DNA of 60,000 nt from Antedon mediterranea (Eukaryota > Echinodermata > Crinoidea > Comatulida > Antedonidae): contig NC_092680.1 of NCBI RefSeq assembly GCF_964355755.1, positions 21,183,001 to 21,243,000 of the forward strand, written 5' to 3'. The notes under the pieces were generated by a model. The model had not been told where the DNA came from and ran no database searches. It worked only from the letters and a program-made list of their open reading frames with translations. Below, in pieces: positions 21,599-32,937 of the stretch. Position numbers and translations under genes: made by a program. Within the stretch, counting starts at the first letter, position 1. Each line of letters opens with the position of its first letter.

Positions 21599-21746
21599 CG
21601 TACAACGAGGCCCGACGAGTCGACTCGTCGGAAGAAAATTAAACATGTTTAATGTTCTCGCGACGACAACGACTCGTCTCGTCTCGTCGGGATTCAACTC
21701 CAACAGCACCGACGAGTCAAGACGTTTCGTCGGGCCTCGTCGTACG
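21599..21746. mobile_element. CpG-rich foldback element, 148 bp
   Basis: The 20-bp arms differ at one position: CGTACAACGAGGCCCGACGA on the left and the complement of CGTACGACGAGGCCCGACGA on the right. The interior is full of CGACGAGTCG-type words. It is much richer in CpG than its surroundings and unlike families A and B. No second copy is seen in this window. Confidence 0.75.
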
Positions 21747-22490
21747 CTGCTGTCTGAGTCGAGATTTGGCGATCACGGAACAGCATAAGTGCTTAGTGCT
21801 GTCATTCCTCCACACATTAATCAAATGAAATTCCGATATATAAATAGTAATGATATAGTATTATGTAACGTTTTGTTAACTCTAAAAGGAGTCGTGCAAA
21901 TAGTTGAATCAGTACACGTAAAACAAATTACAAGCTTAAGTAGAATTGTTTGAATGAGTTTCTTTGAAACAAACTAAATACCAAACCAAATTAACTGTAC
22001 AGCTTGTAATCTCGGTCACTTACTCCTGTCACTAATGTAACAGAAGCACACATACAAATACCTACATTGTTATAGAGATACTCTGGCATAACACTATGAA
22101 CAAACATATCCAACCTAATTGGATTTCTTGTCATTTAAAATTGAAGTATTCATATTTCCATAAAACCTAATATTGATATAGACCAAGATGAGGTATAAAC
22201 TATTTTAATTGAACGAAACTGTTCTCTATATCATATATGAATTAAATTGCCTCAATAGTTTAACAAATGAGCAAATTCTTATACACTTTATTTGTGTATT
22301 TCTAAGTTGTGATTCTTATTTCTTTTTTTGCGTTTTCCTAGAATGTTTTTTAGCTTTTATATTTAAATGAAATAAATAAGGGGTTCTTCTATTTACAAAC
22401 AAAGTAATGTATTAAATAATAAGGTAATAATAAGGTAATAATAAGGTAATAATAAGGTAATGGATTATTTTAATTGTTTCTTTAGGAATG
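21747..22490. other. Intergenic; AATAAGGTAAT tandem repeat near 22421-22461
   Basis: Mostly featureless AT-rich sequence downstream of the TMEM200-like gene. Four copies of an 11-bp unit (AATAAGGTAAT) end about 30 bp before the polyadenylation signal. Confidence 0.6.
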
Positions 22491-22496
22491 TTTATT
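22491..22496 (-). terminator. Polyadenylation signal for the TMEM200-like gene
   Basis: AATAAA on the minus strand, 52 bp after the stop codon of the TMEM200-like gene and the nearest canonical signal. Confidence 0.6.
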
Positions 22497-22547
22497 ATCG
22501 CCATGAAAATAATAATCTATTTTAATCGAAAATTGGTTGAAACTTTA

Positions 22548-23942
22548 TCATTTGGACAACAAGTTCGTTTCCTTAGTTTGCCGTGACGTTGTACACTCTG
22601 AGTTGTCATTGGTTGAATTTTCTGTTGAAGCTTTTGCACTTGATAATGCAAGACTTGATTCTGAACGGAATGTTCCATTTAAAGATGTTTTTCTGAGAGT
22701 TTCCGAATCATTATTGTTTGGCCACGCTTCATTTGAAAACTTTCGCGAAAACGTCGAACTAGATGGTTGAGATCTGGATGCTGCGCGATCTGTGAACATG
22801 CGCACTTCAGAGCTTTTATCGTCTTCAGTTTGTGTGACGTCAAATGCGGCGTTTTCTGACGGTTGTATGGTATTTGTTAATCTTCGTTTTCTTTTAAGTG
22901 AACCTCGTAAACTCCTTCTCTTTCCCTTTTTGGGACCTGAATCAACATTTGCTTCAATCAACTTAAAAGTATCTTTATCTGTTTCAGTTTTATTATTATC
23001 GTCTCCAATTGGTAGATACGACTCGTTTGTTGTATTATGTATTATGGGTATTCTGTTGTGTTTCTTGTTATGTGATCCACGTGCAACTCTTTTGACCTCT
23101 GACCCAACTGGGACTACCTCCTCACGAGCCGAGTTAAAATCCAGTGGAGGCAACGGTTGAGATCTTGGAGCATAATTAAAAAAATTATCTGTAAATGACG
23201 AATGGTCTTTGAAATTACTAACACTAGATCCATCATTATTGAGTTGAGTTTCGCTCAAGTTAAATATATGACTGGACCTTTTATCGGCGGTGGAAGTCCT
23301 ACACTGGTTGTTATCCGCAAATCTTTCAGTTGATAATGAAGTTTTTATTTCATTTTCGACTTTTGTATCGTTGATATATTGCATAGTGTTTTGTGGAAGG
23401 TTATCTACATCGAGAGTGGTCAGTTTTCTTAATTCAGTACTATCGTTACTATCTTCATCCGTTCCCCCAAAATTGTATTCCATATAACAAGGTGAATTGT
23501 TTTGTTTTTGTTGTTTCGAGACACTATCTTTGTCTGCTGTATCTGTACTTGTTTCAAATACAACGACGAGAGCACACATTGATATAAATATTCCGCATCC
23601 GATTAAAACTGGACCGATTCGTTTAAAATCCTCAAGATGTTCTTTTAAATCTACATCCACATATACAGTACTATTACCAACCGTCTGTGACGTAGCAATA
23701 TCTTCCGCGTAATATCCACACGCAGTCATAGCAATACTTCCGAATGTAAATAATATCCCAAATGTTAAACATATTATAGAGGGCATTCTGAGCCCCCGTA
23801 GATCTTCTTTGATCTGTTGTTGACGTAGCCGTTTGCGCTGCTGCGCAGTATGACGATATCGAACCACGTGTTGGCGCGTACAACGTTCGTCTCTTCTGAT
23901 TGGCTCTGTCTGCTCATTTATTGGCATAATATGTTCATCCAT
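22548..23942 (-). CDS. TMEM200-family two-pass membrane protein, 464 aa
   Basis: A single uninterrupted coding exon, as in vertebrate TMEM200A/B/C. A basic N-terminal tail (Arg/Gln-rich, residues 20-50) leads to GLRMPS and a first membrane helix at about 54-77 ending in CGYYAED. A short loop with an NST glycosylation sequon (90-92) is followed by KRIGPVLIGCGIFISMCALV, the second helix (about 108-129). This arrangement, with IGPVLxGxGIFI in helix 2, is the family signature. The remaining 330 residues are a hydrophilic, Ser/Asn/Lys-rich tail with a basic patch (KKGKRRSLRGSLKRKRR). The start chosen is the ATG at 23942 (A at -3, G at +4); no upstream in-frame ATG is seen. Vertebrate members are of similar length. 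Molecular function is not established. Confidence 0.87.
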   Translation of the reverse strand: MDEHIMPINEQTEPIRRDERCTRQHVVRYRHTAQQRKRLRQQQIKEDLRGLRMPSIICLTFGILFTFGSIAMTACGYYAEDIATSQTVGNSTVYVDVDLKEHLEDFKRIGPVLIGCGIFISMCALVVVFETSTDTADKDSVSKQQKQNNSPCYMEYNFGGTDEDSNDSTELRKLTTLDVDNLPQNTMQYINDTKVENEIKTSLSTERFADNNQCRTSTADKRSSHIFNLSETQLNNDGSSVSNFKDHSSFTDNFFNYAPRSQPLPPLDFNSAREEVVPVGSEVKRVARGSHNKKHNRIPIIHNTTNESYLPIGDDNNKTETDKDTFKLIEANVDSGPKKGKRRSLRGSLKRKRRLTNTIQPSENAAFDVTQTEDDKSSEVRMFTDRAASRSQPSSSTFSRKFSNEAWPNNNDSETLRKTSLNGTFRSESSLALSSAKASTENSTNDNSECTTSRQTKETNLLSK

Positions 23943-23978
23943 TATTGTCAACACTCATCATCTCCCACCAGATTTCTG
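23943..23978 (-). promoter_or_regulatory. 5' UTR splice acceptor and overlapping upstream ORF of the TMEM200-like gene
   Basis: On the minus strand TTTATATTTCAG ends at 23976, so the coding exon probably starts at 23975 and a non-coding exon lies upstream. Between acceptor and main ATG there is an out-of-frame ATGATG that reads for eight codons and stops inside the start of the main frame, which could damp translation. Confidence 0.45.
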
Positions 23979-24186
23979 AAATATAAATACAGTGTAGAAA
24001 TTAAGTTTGAAATACAAGACTATCAACAGATAGTTTTGAATGTTGGGATGCGACTAAAACACGGAAGGTATATAATAAATGGGAATTGCATACGGTATGG
24101 CGCATCTCATCATTACATTAAGATTGTTTTGTTGCTTTTAAATTAAACTTCATGAAACGAACTGTATGTTACCGTCTCATAAAGTG

Positions 24187-24468
24187 TGTGGTTCCCTCAC
24201 TGGCGCAAGTAATTCGACCAATCACCACGCGATGGATTATCCGAAGTTGTGATTTGTCCAATCAAGCAATCTAACAACAGAATGCTGAGCTGCTCCGGAG
24301 ATCAAAGGGTCACACTGTGGCTGCAAAACGATCAATTCTACGACGCGCATTACAGACACCGCGCGTCCGCAGATGTGTACATAGTTAGTAGGCCTACAGT
24401 ACTGTTGGTAGACAGCCAGTCAGACATGAGATCAAAGGACTGTTACGTCGGGACGGGAACCAAGCTTT
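24187..24468. mobile_element. MITE family B copy with internal insertion
   Basis: The left half has GTGTGGTTCCCTCACT and ATTCGACCAATCACCACG facing GTTGTGATTTGTCCAATC. The right end is GACGGGAACCAAGCTTT. About 170 bp of unrelated sequence separates the halves. Confidence 0.7.
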
Positions 24469-24499
24469 ACATTCGTTTAAGATCCAGAGACAATATATA

Positions 24500-24915
24500 A
24501 AACAATAAAATGACGTGAATCAGAATAATTATTAGTCGACACAGTTCATGATAGATCGGTGTATGCAATAAAAATCAGCAATTCCAATCATTTCATACAC
24601 TTAGTGCAAATATAAACGGTTGACTAATGCCTATTTACATCCTATGAATTTAAAAATGAGAAAATCGCTTCTTCATTACCAGAAAATCCTATCTCAACTA
24701 TATCTATAAAAAAAAGATGTATATACTAAAACACATTTCACGAATTTAAAACGCGATGAACAGGTAGAATGGTATAGAGTGAAGATATCCAAGAGATGAA
24801 AATGAATTATAGTCGTAGCTTGCCTGACATGTGTCTATCAATCATAATCTAAATCTTACGCACAGGTCATTGTAAACATGATTGTTCACGATTTAATGTC
24901 CCGAACGGCGACCCG
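24500..24915. other. Intergenic, no gene seen
   Basis: No recognisable exon, RNA or repeat. Confidence 0.5.
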
Positions 24916-24968
24916 TACACATATTCCCCGTACACAATCGCCCCGTACACATTCGCCCCGTACGAATG
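24911..24968 (+). repeat. 14-bp tandem repeat (CCCCGTACACATTC)
   Basis: Four imperfect copies of a unit built on CCCGTACACA with a short GC-rich spacer. Confidence 0.85.
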
Positions 24969-25219
24969 TTTTAATTCCTTACCACATGATGGATTTCCCA
25001 TTGCGAGATTTGTATTCGTTCCGTTCCGATTGGTAAGATGCTAATATGAATTAAATCACGATCATAATTAGGATGATTAAAGATGCAATTACGTTGCTAT
25101 TAAATTCATACAATGAATAAATTACATAATATTGTCAGATGTGTTAGAACGAACTTTTTGCCTACACATTACGCGCACAAGAAGAGTGTACGTGTCAGAT
25201 ATTTAAGTAAAAGTACGTA

Positions 25220-25350
25220 AAGCTTGGTTTTAACAGTCTCAGGTTCTGACTTAACGCATCGCAATAACGAAAGCGTACCAGAAGTAATTTAACCAATCAA
25301 AGGGCGAGAAATCACCAATCTGTTGCTTGTGATTGGTCAACAGACATGCT
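25220..25350. mobile_element. Strongly diverged MITE family B copy
   Basis: The left end AAGCTTGGTT and the central TTTAACCAATCAAAGGGC facing GTTGCTTGTGATTGGTCAAC identify it; the right terminus is unrecognisable. Confidence 0.6.
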
Positions 25351-25652
25351 TCTGTTTTTTCATTTGCGACGATGCTCTTCAGTTTGACAGACATGTTGTT
25401 GCTTACGATGATGCTTATAGGTATGTTTAATGGACATCCTTCTCATTCTAAAGGATATTTGTAGTCATGGTAACATGATTTATGTTATCCTCCGTTTAGA
25501 AACCATGTCAGCTGTTACTTTAAGGGCGCGTTTAATGTTATACTTAAAACATTGTGATATAATAAATGTTCAATAGCTCAATCATCAAGGGATCTGGTTG
25601 CTTCTGTAGTGTTTCATATTCATGAATCATAATTCAGTTAAACGTAATTCCG

Positions 25653-25735
25653 AGGTTGATTCAAGTCTGGGTTCCAGACGGATTTTTGACTTAATATTAG
25701 CAAATAAATATTTTGACACATATGGCGTTTTATAC
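25653..25735 (-). repeat. Dispersed repeat C, minus-strand copy
   Basis: Read on the minus strand it contains ACGCCATATGTGTCAAAATA, an A/T block, ATTAAGT and GTCTGGAACCCAGAC. The same order appears on the plus strand at 33283-33365 and 39252-39332. Confidence 0.7.
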
Positions 25736-25739
25736 GTAT

Positions 25740-26300
25740 ACTACTATATATTAATGTTTGAATGATTTCGTTAACTGGTTAAAGAAACACATTTAAATTA
25801 ATGTTCTCTATAGTTTTCATAATGACGAGCATGACGTCATCATGTTGTGTGGTCAAGTAATATCTTATAATGCCTTATAATGATCTGTTATTTCTGATAA
25901 AGGAAAGAAAACAGTGCGTTTTGGATCGATAATCACAGCAGCCAATTAACGTACGTTATGTTATACTAAAGAAGAAAAATGTTTCAATGATTTAAGATGA
26001 ATATTGGAAACAAGTAATTAAGAGAGAAACGAAAGCATCCCGATGGACTAGTAATGCTGCAATTAGTGTATCCGTAAACTAAACTCTCAAAATAAACATT
26101 GGTAACATTGTAAATAAACAATGTATTATTATCTGAAATGAATGAATAAGTGAATTAATAAAGAAAGTAAGAATAGAGTAAACAGCTGACAATAGTCTAT
26201 CTATACGTACTTCATATTGCGTAATTCATTCGTTACGTCATATAAATATGCATATTCATGAGCGCCATCTTAAGGAAACGAAGCTTGTATTAACGTGGTA
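25740..26300. other. Intergenic; promoter-like words near 26234-26275
   Basis: The only notable stretch is TTACGTCATATAAATA followed by ATATGCATATTCATGAG and CGCCATCTT, which combines a CRE-like half, a TATA-like box, an octamer-like word and an inverted YY1 word. No gene start can be tied to it. Confidence 0.35.
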
Positions 26301-26310
26301 ATAAACAAGA

Positions 26311-26565
26311 CGGCCGGTTAGCTCAGGCGACTTAGCGTCGTGTTAACAACACGACTGTCGTGGGTTCAAACCCCACGCTGGTGGAATAGAGTTAAAGGTA
26401 TGCGACCAACTGTGTTTGGGGTTCACAGAATTATACGTCCTCCTTTCCACCACACATCATGAGGCAATAACATCAATGCATCTGGGGACCCCAAAAGGCT
26501 GTGGCAGGGCCTTAGTGCTGAGGCAGGGAGAGCAAATTTAACATCTTTTTTTCCCTTTTTTTGTT
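26311..26565 (+). mobile_element. tRNA-derived SINE candidate
   Basis: The head is tRNA-like: TTAGCTCAGGCG fits a Pol III A box and GGTTCAAACCC is a perfect B box. The anticodon arm TCGTG-TTAACAA-CACGA and T arm GTGGG-TTCAAAC-CCCAC pair fully, but the acceptor stem does not, which favours a SINE head over a real tRNA. About 180 bp of unrelated body follows and ends in two T-runs (26546-26561). No second copy is present here. Confidence 0.5.
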
Positions 26566-26569
26566 GTTG

Positions 26570-27145
26570 CCACCTCTATTCGATCTCGTAAATGTTATGT
26601 TTAGCGCCCTCAATTTTTAGAAACACTGAGTACGCTGAATGACCAGCACTAGTTGCATGTTTCATCGACAAACTCGAACTATATTAACAGAAAAAGTAGG
26701 TTTAACTTATAAACCCGCCGTTACTGCTTTACATCTAAGCGTATAGATATTAATTCAAATACATAATGAATGAGGAAAACTTCATACACGATAATTATGT
26801 AGGTCGGTATTTAAAATAAATTATAAGTCACAATGTCAGAAATGCTAATTTTCTCGTATTTTAAATTTTAATAATACATTAATATCGATTTTTTTTATAT
26901 AATAAACAAGTGATAAACATCTTTGTATCTGTGGTACTCAGGCTGGTCTTCTTCTAAAGACACTAAACAACCTCATTTGCAAGAAAGGTCAAAGGTCATG
27001 TGTATGTAAAACATCATTCTCGTTCACATATGATTTGATAACATTATTTTTAACATAATCATTATTCATGTTTCATACGGATTATTTTTGTTAATGAATA
27101 TGTACATTAATATATGATATGATCCTGATGTCTTATATGCACCTT
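26570..27145. other. Intergenic with one nuclear-receptor motif
   Basis: No gene or repeat recognised apart from the direct-repeat motif listed separately. Confidence 0.5.
26986..26998 (+). promoter_or_regulatory. Perfect DR1 nuclear-receptor motif
   Basis: AGGTCA-A-AGGTCA is an exact direct repeat with one-base spacing, the binding form used by RXR, HNF4 and COUP-TF type receptors. It lies about 3 kb upstream of the TMEM200-like gene. A chance match cannot be excluded. Confidence 0.45.
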
Positions 27146-27149
27146 GTTC

Positions 27150-27262
27150 AGACTCTAACGACGTAAGCGCAACATATGTGATTTGACCAATGAAAAGAGA
27201 TGGATTATTCGCTTGTGATTGGTCAACTCACTTGCGTAACTTCTACGTTCTTCATAGCATGC
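27150..27262. mobile_element. MITE family B copy, worn termini
   Basis: The core TTTGACCAATGAAAAGAG faces CGCTTGTGATTGGTCAAC, followed by CTTGCGTAACTTCTACGTTC. The GGTTCCCACT ends are lost. Confidence 0.75.
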
Positions 27263-28313
27263 TGTTCTTAGCTTCAAAATGCAATGTTATAGCCTATAGT
27301 TTAATGTCACATTAGTAATTACTAATTTATTTGAAACTCAAAATAAAACGAGTTTTGTCTATTGCCTGGAGGTGATATGTATTTATGATCGTTCGTTTAC
27401 AGTTTAATAACCCCTTTGATTTACCATTTAAATTCTAAGCTTAAATTATATTTCCGTTTAGTAATGTCAGTGAATGCAAATGTATCTGTGGATGGCTCTC
27501 CGTTTTTACTGTTCACTGTTTATAATTGAATCCAATTTTATACATTTAGATTTACGTTTCTTTTATAGAGCCGAAAATCATAAAATCAATGCAAGGTGTA
27601 AAAATCAACAAAAAACCTTGAAAAAATCAACGCAATTTGCTCGAAATATGCTTTAATATTAGGAGTTTTGAAGCTTATTTCGTTAAAAAAGATATACGCG
27701 TTGATTTTTTAGTTTTTAATGTAAAGTTTTGCGGCTCAACACTTAAAAAAATGATACTAGACACCGTGAAGAATCCGCAATTAATTATGACGATTCAAGT
27801 TTGATTTGTTCTGTCATTGTGCCAAGCAACCACAAGACTCAGGGATTAAAAGTAGCGACGACGTTAACAACCAACAGCAAAAGCCAATCGAGGAGGTGAA
27901 TTACAGTTAAATATCTGTATGTAGTAATGCTCATAATGACTAGTCAATACACAGCTTATAGCAGACTATAAATATACCTAGATGAACGAGTATACTGAAA
28001 TCATTGGATATAGCAGCATAATTGTGACACTTGTACATACGATGATATATTAGTATTACTTTACAAGTGGTTTTGATTTGGCGATGTACAGTTTGTTTGT
28101 GTATTATTATGTTTTATATTTTAATTCAACGTGCATGTAGATAATTTAAAATGAAAAATGTATTTTTCGTATAGCTTAGGTGAATAAATAAAAGGATACA
28201 GAATCTGCATTGTTATTATTACAATTACTTTTTATTCATGTGAGTCGATAATAATCTGCTTTGCTTCATGTATACTTCATGTTTCTATTATTAATATCTT
28301 AAAATGTATCGTT
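27263..28313. other. Intergenic, no gene seen
   Basis: A short open frame at 27474-27656 lacks any recognisable domain and is not called. Confidence 0.5.
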
Positions 28314-28474
28314 AAGCTTGGTTCCGGTTCACACTAGGACGAAACGTAAGGACGTGAGCGAGTTGACCAATAACAATTAATTAGCGACAGTTCGAATAAT
28401 CCATCGATTGGTTAGATTGCTTACGTACGTTGCGCTCACGTTTTGTTGCGTAACGTCATAGTGGGAACCAAGCG
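28314..28474. mobile_element. MITE family B copy
   Basis: AAGCTTGGTTCC with a small internal duplication on the left and CATAGTGGGAACCAAGC on the right, with GAGTTGACCAATAACAAT facing ATCGATTGGTTAGATTGC. Confidence 0.88.
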
Positions 28475-28669
28475 TTTATAAGCTGCGCGTTGCGCGTACA
28501 TCCGGTACCGATCTCCGCGAGTAGTAGAGAGCCGTCTGTTTACCGCCGATAGAGAGAATTACATGGCCGCATTAGCATGACGAGGGTGCGCGAACACTAT
28601 CAAATAACATGCTTAATCGCATGTTGCCTTAGCGGTCAACAATGCCTTTACCGGTCAACACATTAGGAG

Positions 28670-28710
28670 TGGGGGTGATTGGGGTGGGGTGGGGTGGGGG
28701 GTGGGGAGGT
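28670..28710 (+). other. G-quadruplex-prone G-rich tract
   Basis: More than five G-runs of four to six bases separated by single T in about 40 bp (GGGGTGGGGTGGGGTGGGG). It satisfies a G4 pattern and is strongly strand-asymmetric. Confidence 0.85.
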
Positions 28711-29253
28711 TTAAGTGAAGGCGTGAGTATTACCATCCAGGCCTATAGGTCGAGTACAATGGAAATCAATTTTAAGACCAGAGTGCTATGCTACGACAGC
28801 ATCATTTTATCTCGCTGAAAGATAAATATAGATGGTTGCATTTATATTAATGAGTTGCTACAAAGGTTTTGACTTCATCGTTGATGCGGCTCAAAGCTAT
28901 CAATTCTCAAACAGTAGTGTTCATGTTATTTAATCTCCAATACTTACTGTATGTATCGCGGATTAATTCATTTACGTCACACATTTTTACAATCAATTTA
29001 AAAATAGAAACACCAGAGGCTTCGCACACAAAGTTTTTGTGAAATGAGACAATTTACGTGTTTGCTTTTGATAAAATAATGACAGGTTGAACAAACAGCA
29101 ACTTAATGCTGAATTGTGTTAAAATGTCAGATAAGTTAAGAATAATAATGTTATTCAAAATTATTTGAAACAGAAAAAATATATCGATAAATAGCTATAG
29201 TGCCGTCTTATGTTTGAAACTCGTTCCAAATTTAATATACATTTTGAATGTTA

Positions 29254-29392
29254 TGGTTGGTTCCGACTAGGGTGTAAGTCATTTAACCAATCACGAGCGA
29301 TGGATCCGAACTGTCTCTTGTGATTGGTCAACTCACTTGTGTTGCGATTACGTACGTCTTTGCGTTTCGTTTTATAGTGGGAACCAAGCTTA
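29254..29392. mobile_element. MITE family B copy
   Basis: TGGTTGGTTCCGACTAG on the left, ATAGTGGGAACCAAGCTT on the right, and ATTTAACCAATCACGAGCG facing CTCTTGTGATTGGTCAAC. Confidence 0.9.
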
Positions 29393-31270
29393 ACGTTTAA
29401 GACGTTTCACGTACATAGCGACCCTTTTGCGCCACTAGACTACGCGCGCCGAGTAAAACAGTTATTGTGCGCAAGAGTATGCGCAGATTAGGCTCATGAT
29501 GATGCATAATGGCTTGGTGTGTGCGTCGAGAAAAGGAAAGGTCGATATAAGACTATGACTTTAAGACGAACATTTCAGTTCGTGCAACAGAAGATGAACT
29601 TTTGTAATGAATATATCAAAGATTGTAATTCAACCTGTCAAACTCACTAATCACTATCTCAGATTCCTAGGAAGTTTGAAACTTTAAAAAAGATTTTGTT
29701 TTCAGAAGACATTAAGTCAATCATGAACAATTTGGCTGATAATAACAATATTAGAGCGCTAAACGCATTAAACACGAACGATCTTATTGTGTTACTGACT
29801 ACCAAACTGAACCTGAATTGGAATTAAGTACAAAAAATTCAATTGGATGGAACTTAAATTACAAAGCACGTAATTATAAAAACAATGGTGAGATCGAATA
29901 GTACCTATTAAGACCACACATTGGTCTATAGGTAAAAACCAGACAATTACCAATTTAAACAGTAATATGATGTGTTCTTATTTTCAATGTACATTATAGA
30001 ATAGAACAAATTATTGTATTACTTTCGATTTAACAGAGACAAAATGGTGGCATTAGAAAACGTGGTATAAAAAGGGAAGAGTGTATAATTTCACTCTTTC
30101 CTGGTATAACGGTATGGAATTTAACTAGACCTGTATGCGAGAAGCTACCGGTTCAAATCTCGCTAGACAATTTTTATAGGGAAATGAAACTTCTATTGAT
30201 GGACTATGACTGTCACTGATTCAATATTTGAGTATTTTATATAAAACACAGTGAAAGTAATAATATTCGTTCTTATATAGCTTATTGCACAATGCTTCTA
30301 AGCGCTGAACACTATTACCCCAGTCATTTTTTAAGCATCAGACACATGGAAACATACTTGTACTTCCATAATGCAGCTAGTATATTAAAATCAGCGCAAA
30401 GTTGTGTCTTGATCTAACCGGGTACCAATTATACACGTCTGGGTGGAGAGAGACAAACGTAAGTTTGTGGTACTTGTGTTCATAATCATAAATAAAGCTA
30501 TATCCATTTTTAAAATATCGAAAACAAAAATAATTAAATTGATACGTACCATGCCGCTAAGGCAACTGACTAACTCTGTCTTAACACTTTCCATATTAAC
30601 ACACGGTGTGTATTCCAAATATTAACATTCCATTATTCCGATTGATATAATCATATATGAAGAATCCCTGGTCATCACAGTACAACAGAGTCGGAGTTCA
30701 TCTTTACTTATCGAATTTCTTTGACTGCTGTTCCAATACGGGCACGATCGATTCACTAACAACGACGGCTATTGACACTTTGCTGGAGGGCCAGCCATGT
30801 ATTACACCGTGAGAGTCCCTATCGATCTGACGGTAAAAGAAGGAGAAAAATTACCGTAAAGGCATCAGGTTAGAACGCACGAAACAAAAGACAACCGAAT
30901 GCATTGCAGTAGTACCTATGCGCTAACAGTGTCGAGTCAGTTGATTATTTTTGCAGACAATAGTTCGGTGAACTAATTATGTACAATACATCCATTATAA
31001 TTATTTTAAAGTCGGGTGCATTTTGGGAACTAATGTTCATGGCTATCAAATGACATGATTGACGTATGACCCAGATTAACTTTTGTAATCATATTTAATA
31101 AATACATTAAACTTAATTTGCTCTATCAAAGACTGAATTATAATAAATTGTGTATTAATATTAGTAGTAGTCTAGATATTATCAGATATATTAGCGTATG
31201 TAGGTTTGGTTCACACGCACACAAAGCAATATGCAAATGATTGGTTCCCAGGATGCAATGCAAAGATGTA
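29393..31270. other. Intergenic; small hairpin and tRNA-like B box at 30074-30180
   Basis: A hairpin GGGAAGAGTG/CACTCTTTCC at 30074-30101 is followed by a degenerate tRNA-like stretch with GGTTCAAATCTCG near 30149. No gene is supported. A GC-richer, non-repetitive block at about 30660-30860 contains only a 35-codon open frame on the minus strand and is left uncalled. Confidence 0.4.
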
Positions 31271-31500
31271 AAGCTTGGTTCCCATTGACGTAACGCAAGG
31301 ACGTAAGCGCAACGCAAGCGAGTTGATTATTGACAACAACCTGATGTATTGTGTCGAGATTGGTAAAATTACTTGCGCTGCGCTTACGTTGCGTCGTCCT
31401 AGTGGGAACCACGCTTTTGCGATGGATTATTTGAACTGTAGCTTGTCATTGGCCAACTCGATTGCGTTTACGTCCCTGCATGAGTGATAACCAAACTTAA
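31271..31500. mobile_element. MITE family B, one copy plus an adjoining half
   Basis: The first copy runs from AAGCTTGGTTCCCATTGACG to CTAGTGGGAACCACGC (31416). It is followed at once by a half copy (GCGATGGATTATTTGAACTG, CTTGTCATTGGCCAACTCG, GATAACCAAACTTAA). Another worn piece lies at 31530-31584. Confidence 0.82.
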
Positions 31501-32937
31501 GGACGACACAAAATATAAAGGACATTTCAAATCATCCGTCGCTTTTAATTGGTCAAGCTTACTTCGTGCGTTGCGTGTGTTAGTATTATATTAAGAGCGC
31601 AACTCTCCTCCCCTCCCCCAACAAATCAAATGTTTAGTACTATGTAGATTTAGGAGATATAATACATTGTGTCTTGGTTGTCAGTTGGTGAATTAGTCTG
31701 TCAGACCCTCAATCACCCTCAGTAGTAGTGGCTTCGTCTCAGTAGCAAGTCATTAGGCAACGCTGACCTGTCCTGGCTGTGTTTGTGAAACTAAACTCAT
31801 GCAATTACGTGGGTTGCTATTCAAACAGAGTTCTGACTACATCTATGTAATCATGTTCTGTAACATTAAAGTCCTATGACATTAACCAACATACGTTCTA
31901 TGACATTAACTAAAATGTTAAACAAAATTTATAGTATTCAATTAATTCCGCATGACATTTTGTTAAGTTACTTGGATAACGGTAACTTTGAACTACGATT
32001 AAAGAAATAATAATCATTATATAACACCTAAATACATTACTGTCATTTGATTGGACGAGTGTGGGTCACATGGCGTGCATTAGTACGCACTATTGAACGG
32101 TCGCATTCAATCAGGGAAGAGTGCCTTCTTTGATATCATAATTATAATATTTAAAATTTTAAAAACTATTATACTCCATGGTAAACACTAGTAATATTGT
32201 AAAGCTGAATTTGGCTCATCATAATGTAAATTGAGTTTGCAACGTGATAACGAGATTAAGGTTGGCAAGCTTACACTGAAATATCAAACACGCTGCTGAA
32301 TTAAATCAATTTGTCGTACAATTAATTCACTACTTAAAATTTTGTGTCAATCAAATGGCAGATTTTATACGACATTAATTAATACGGCATGTTACATATC
32401 ATTCATAGATAATAATGTGGATATTACAAACATTGTGGTTTGAATTGCAAACAAAATGGCTATAGGATAATTTTTATTGTACGTCATTAATCAACTCCGA
32501 TGTTGCATGTTATTGCGCACAACACAAACGCGTTCAATTATCTCTTTTAGAGCTTAGACGGAACAGAAACAGTTTGATCTTTCTTGACCAGTATAAATGT
32601 TCTATTGTTCAATTAATTTGATTAGAAGCATAAATGAGTTTTTGTTTGTTGTTTAAAGCTTAGACTTAGCTTTTCGTAGCTGGAATATCTAAGTAAGAGA
32701 ATTGATGCTCGCCCGGAATCACAACATTACGACTGTGAAAACACACCATGTTTGTATATATATTGTATACATTTTTTAACGTACGGGTGAGTTTTAAAAC
32801 AAAGTGAAAAATGTGTTGCAATGGCTGTATTCCACTCATGATGCAAAAAGAAAACATAATAAACATTATTGTGTCTTCTGACAACAAACGCTATCACATG
32901 GGAAACTGCTCGACACAATGACGTAGGCAGGCTGTGT
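31501..32937. other. Intergenic, no gene seen
   Basis: No recognisable exon or RNA. The words GGGAAGAGTG near 32114 recall the small hairpins at 30074 and 59045. Confidence 0.5.

Noticed and set aside
24249-24500. 83-codon frame near the TMEM200-like gene
   Set aside because: Lies in a family B MITE with an insertion; no domain.
30110-30180. tRNA-like sequence with B box GGTTCAAATCTCG
   Set aside because: Stems do not pair into a cloverleaf and the A box is poor; kept only as a remark.
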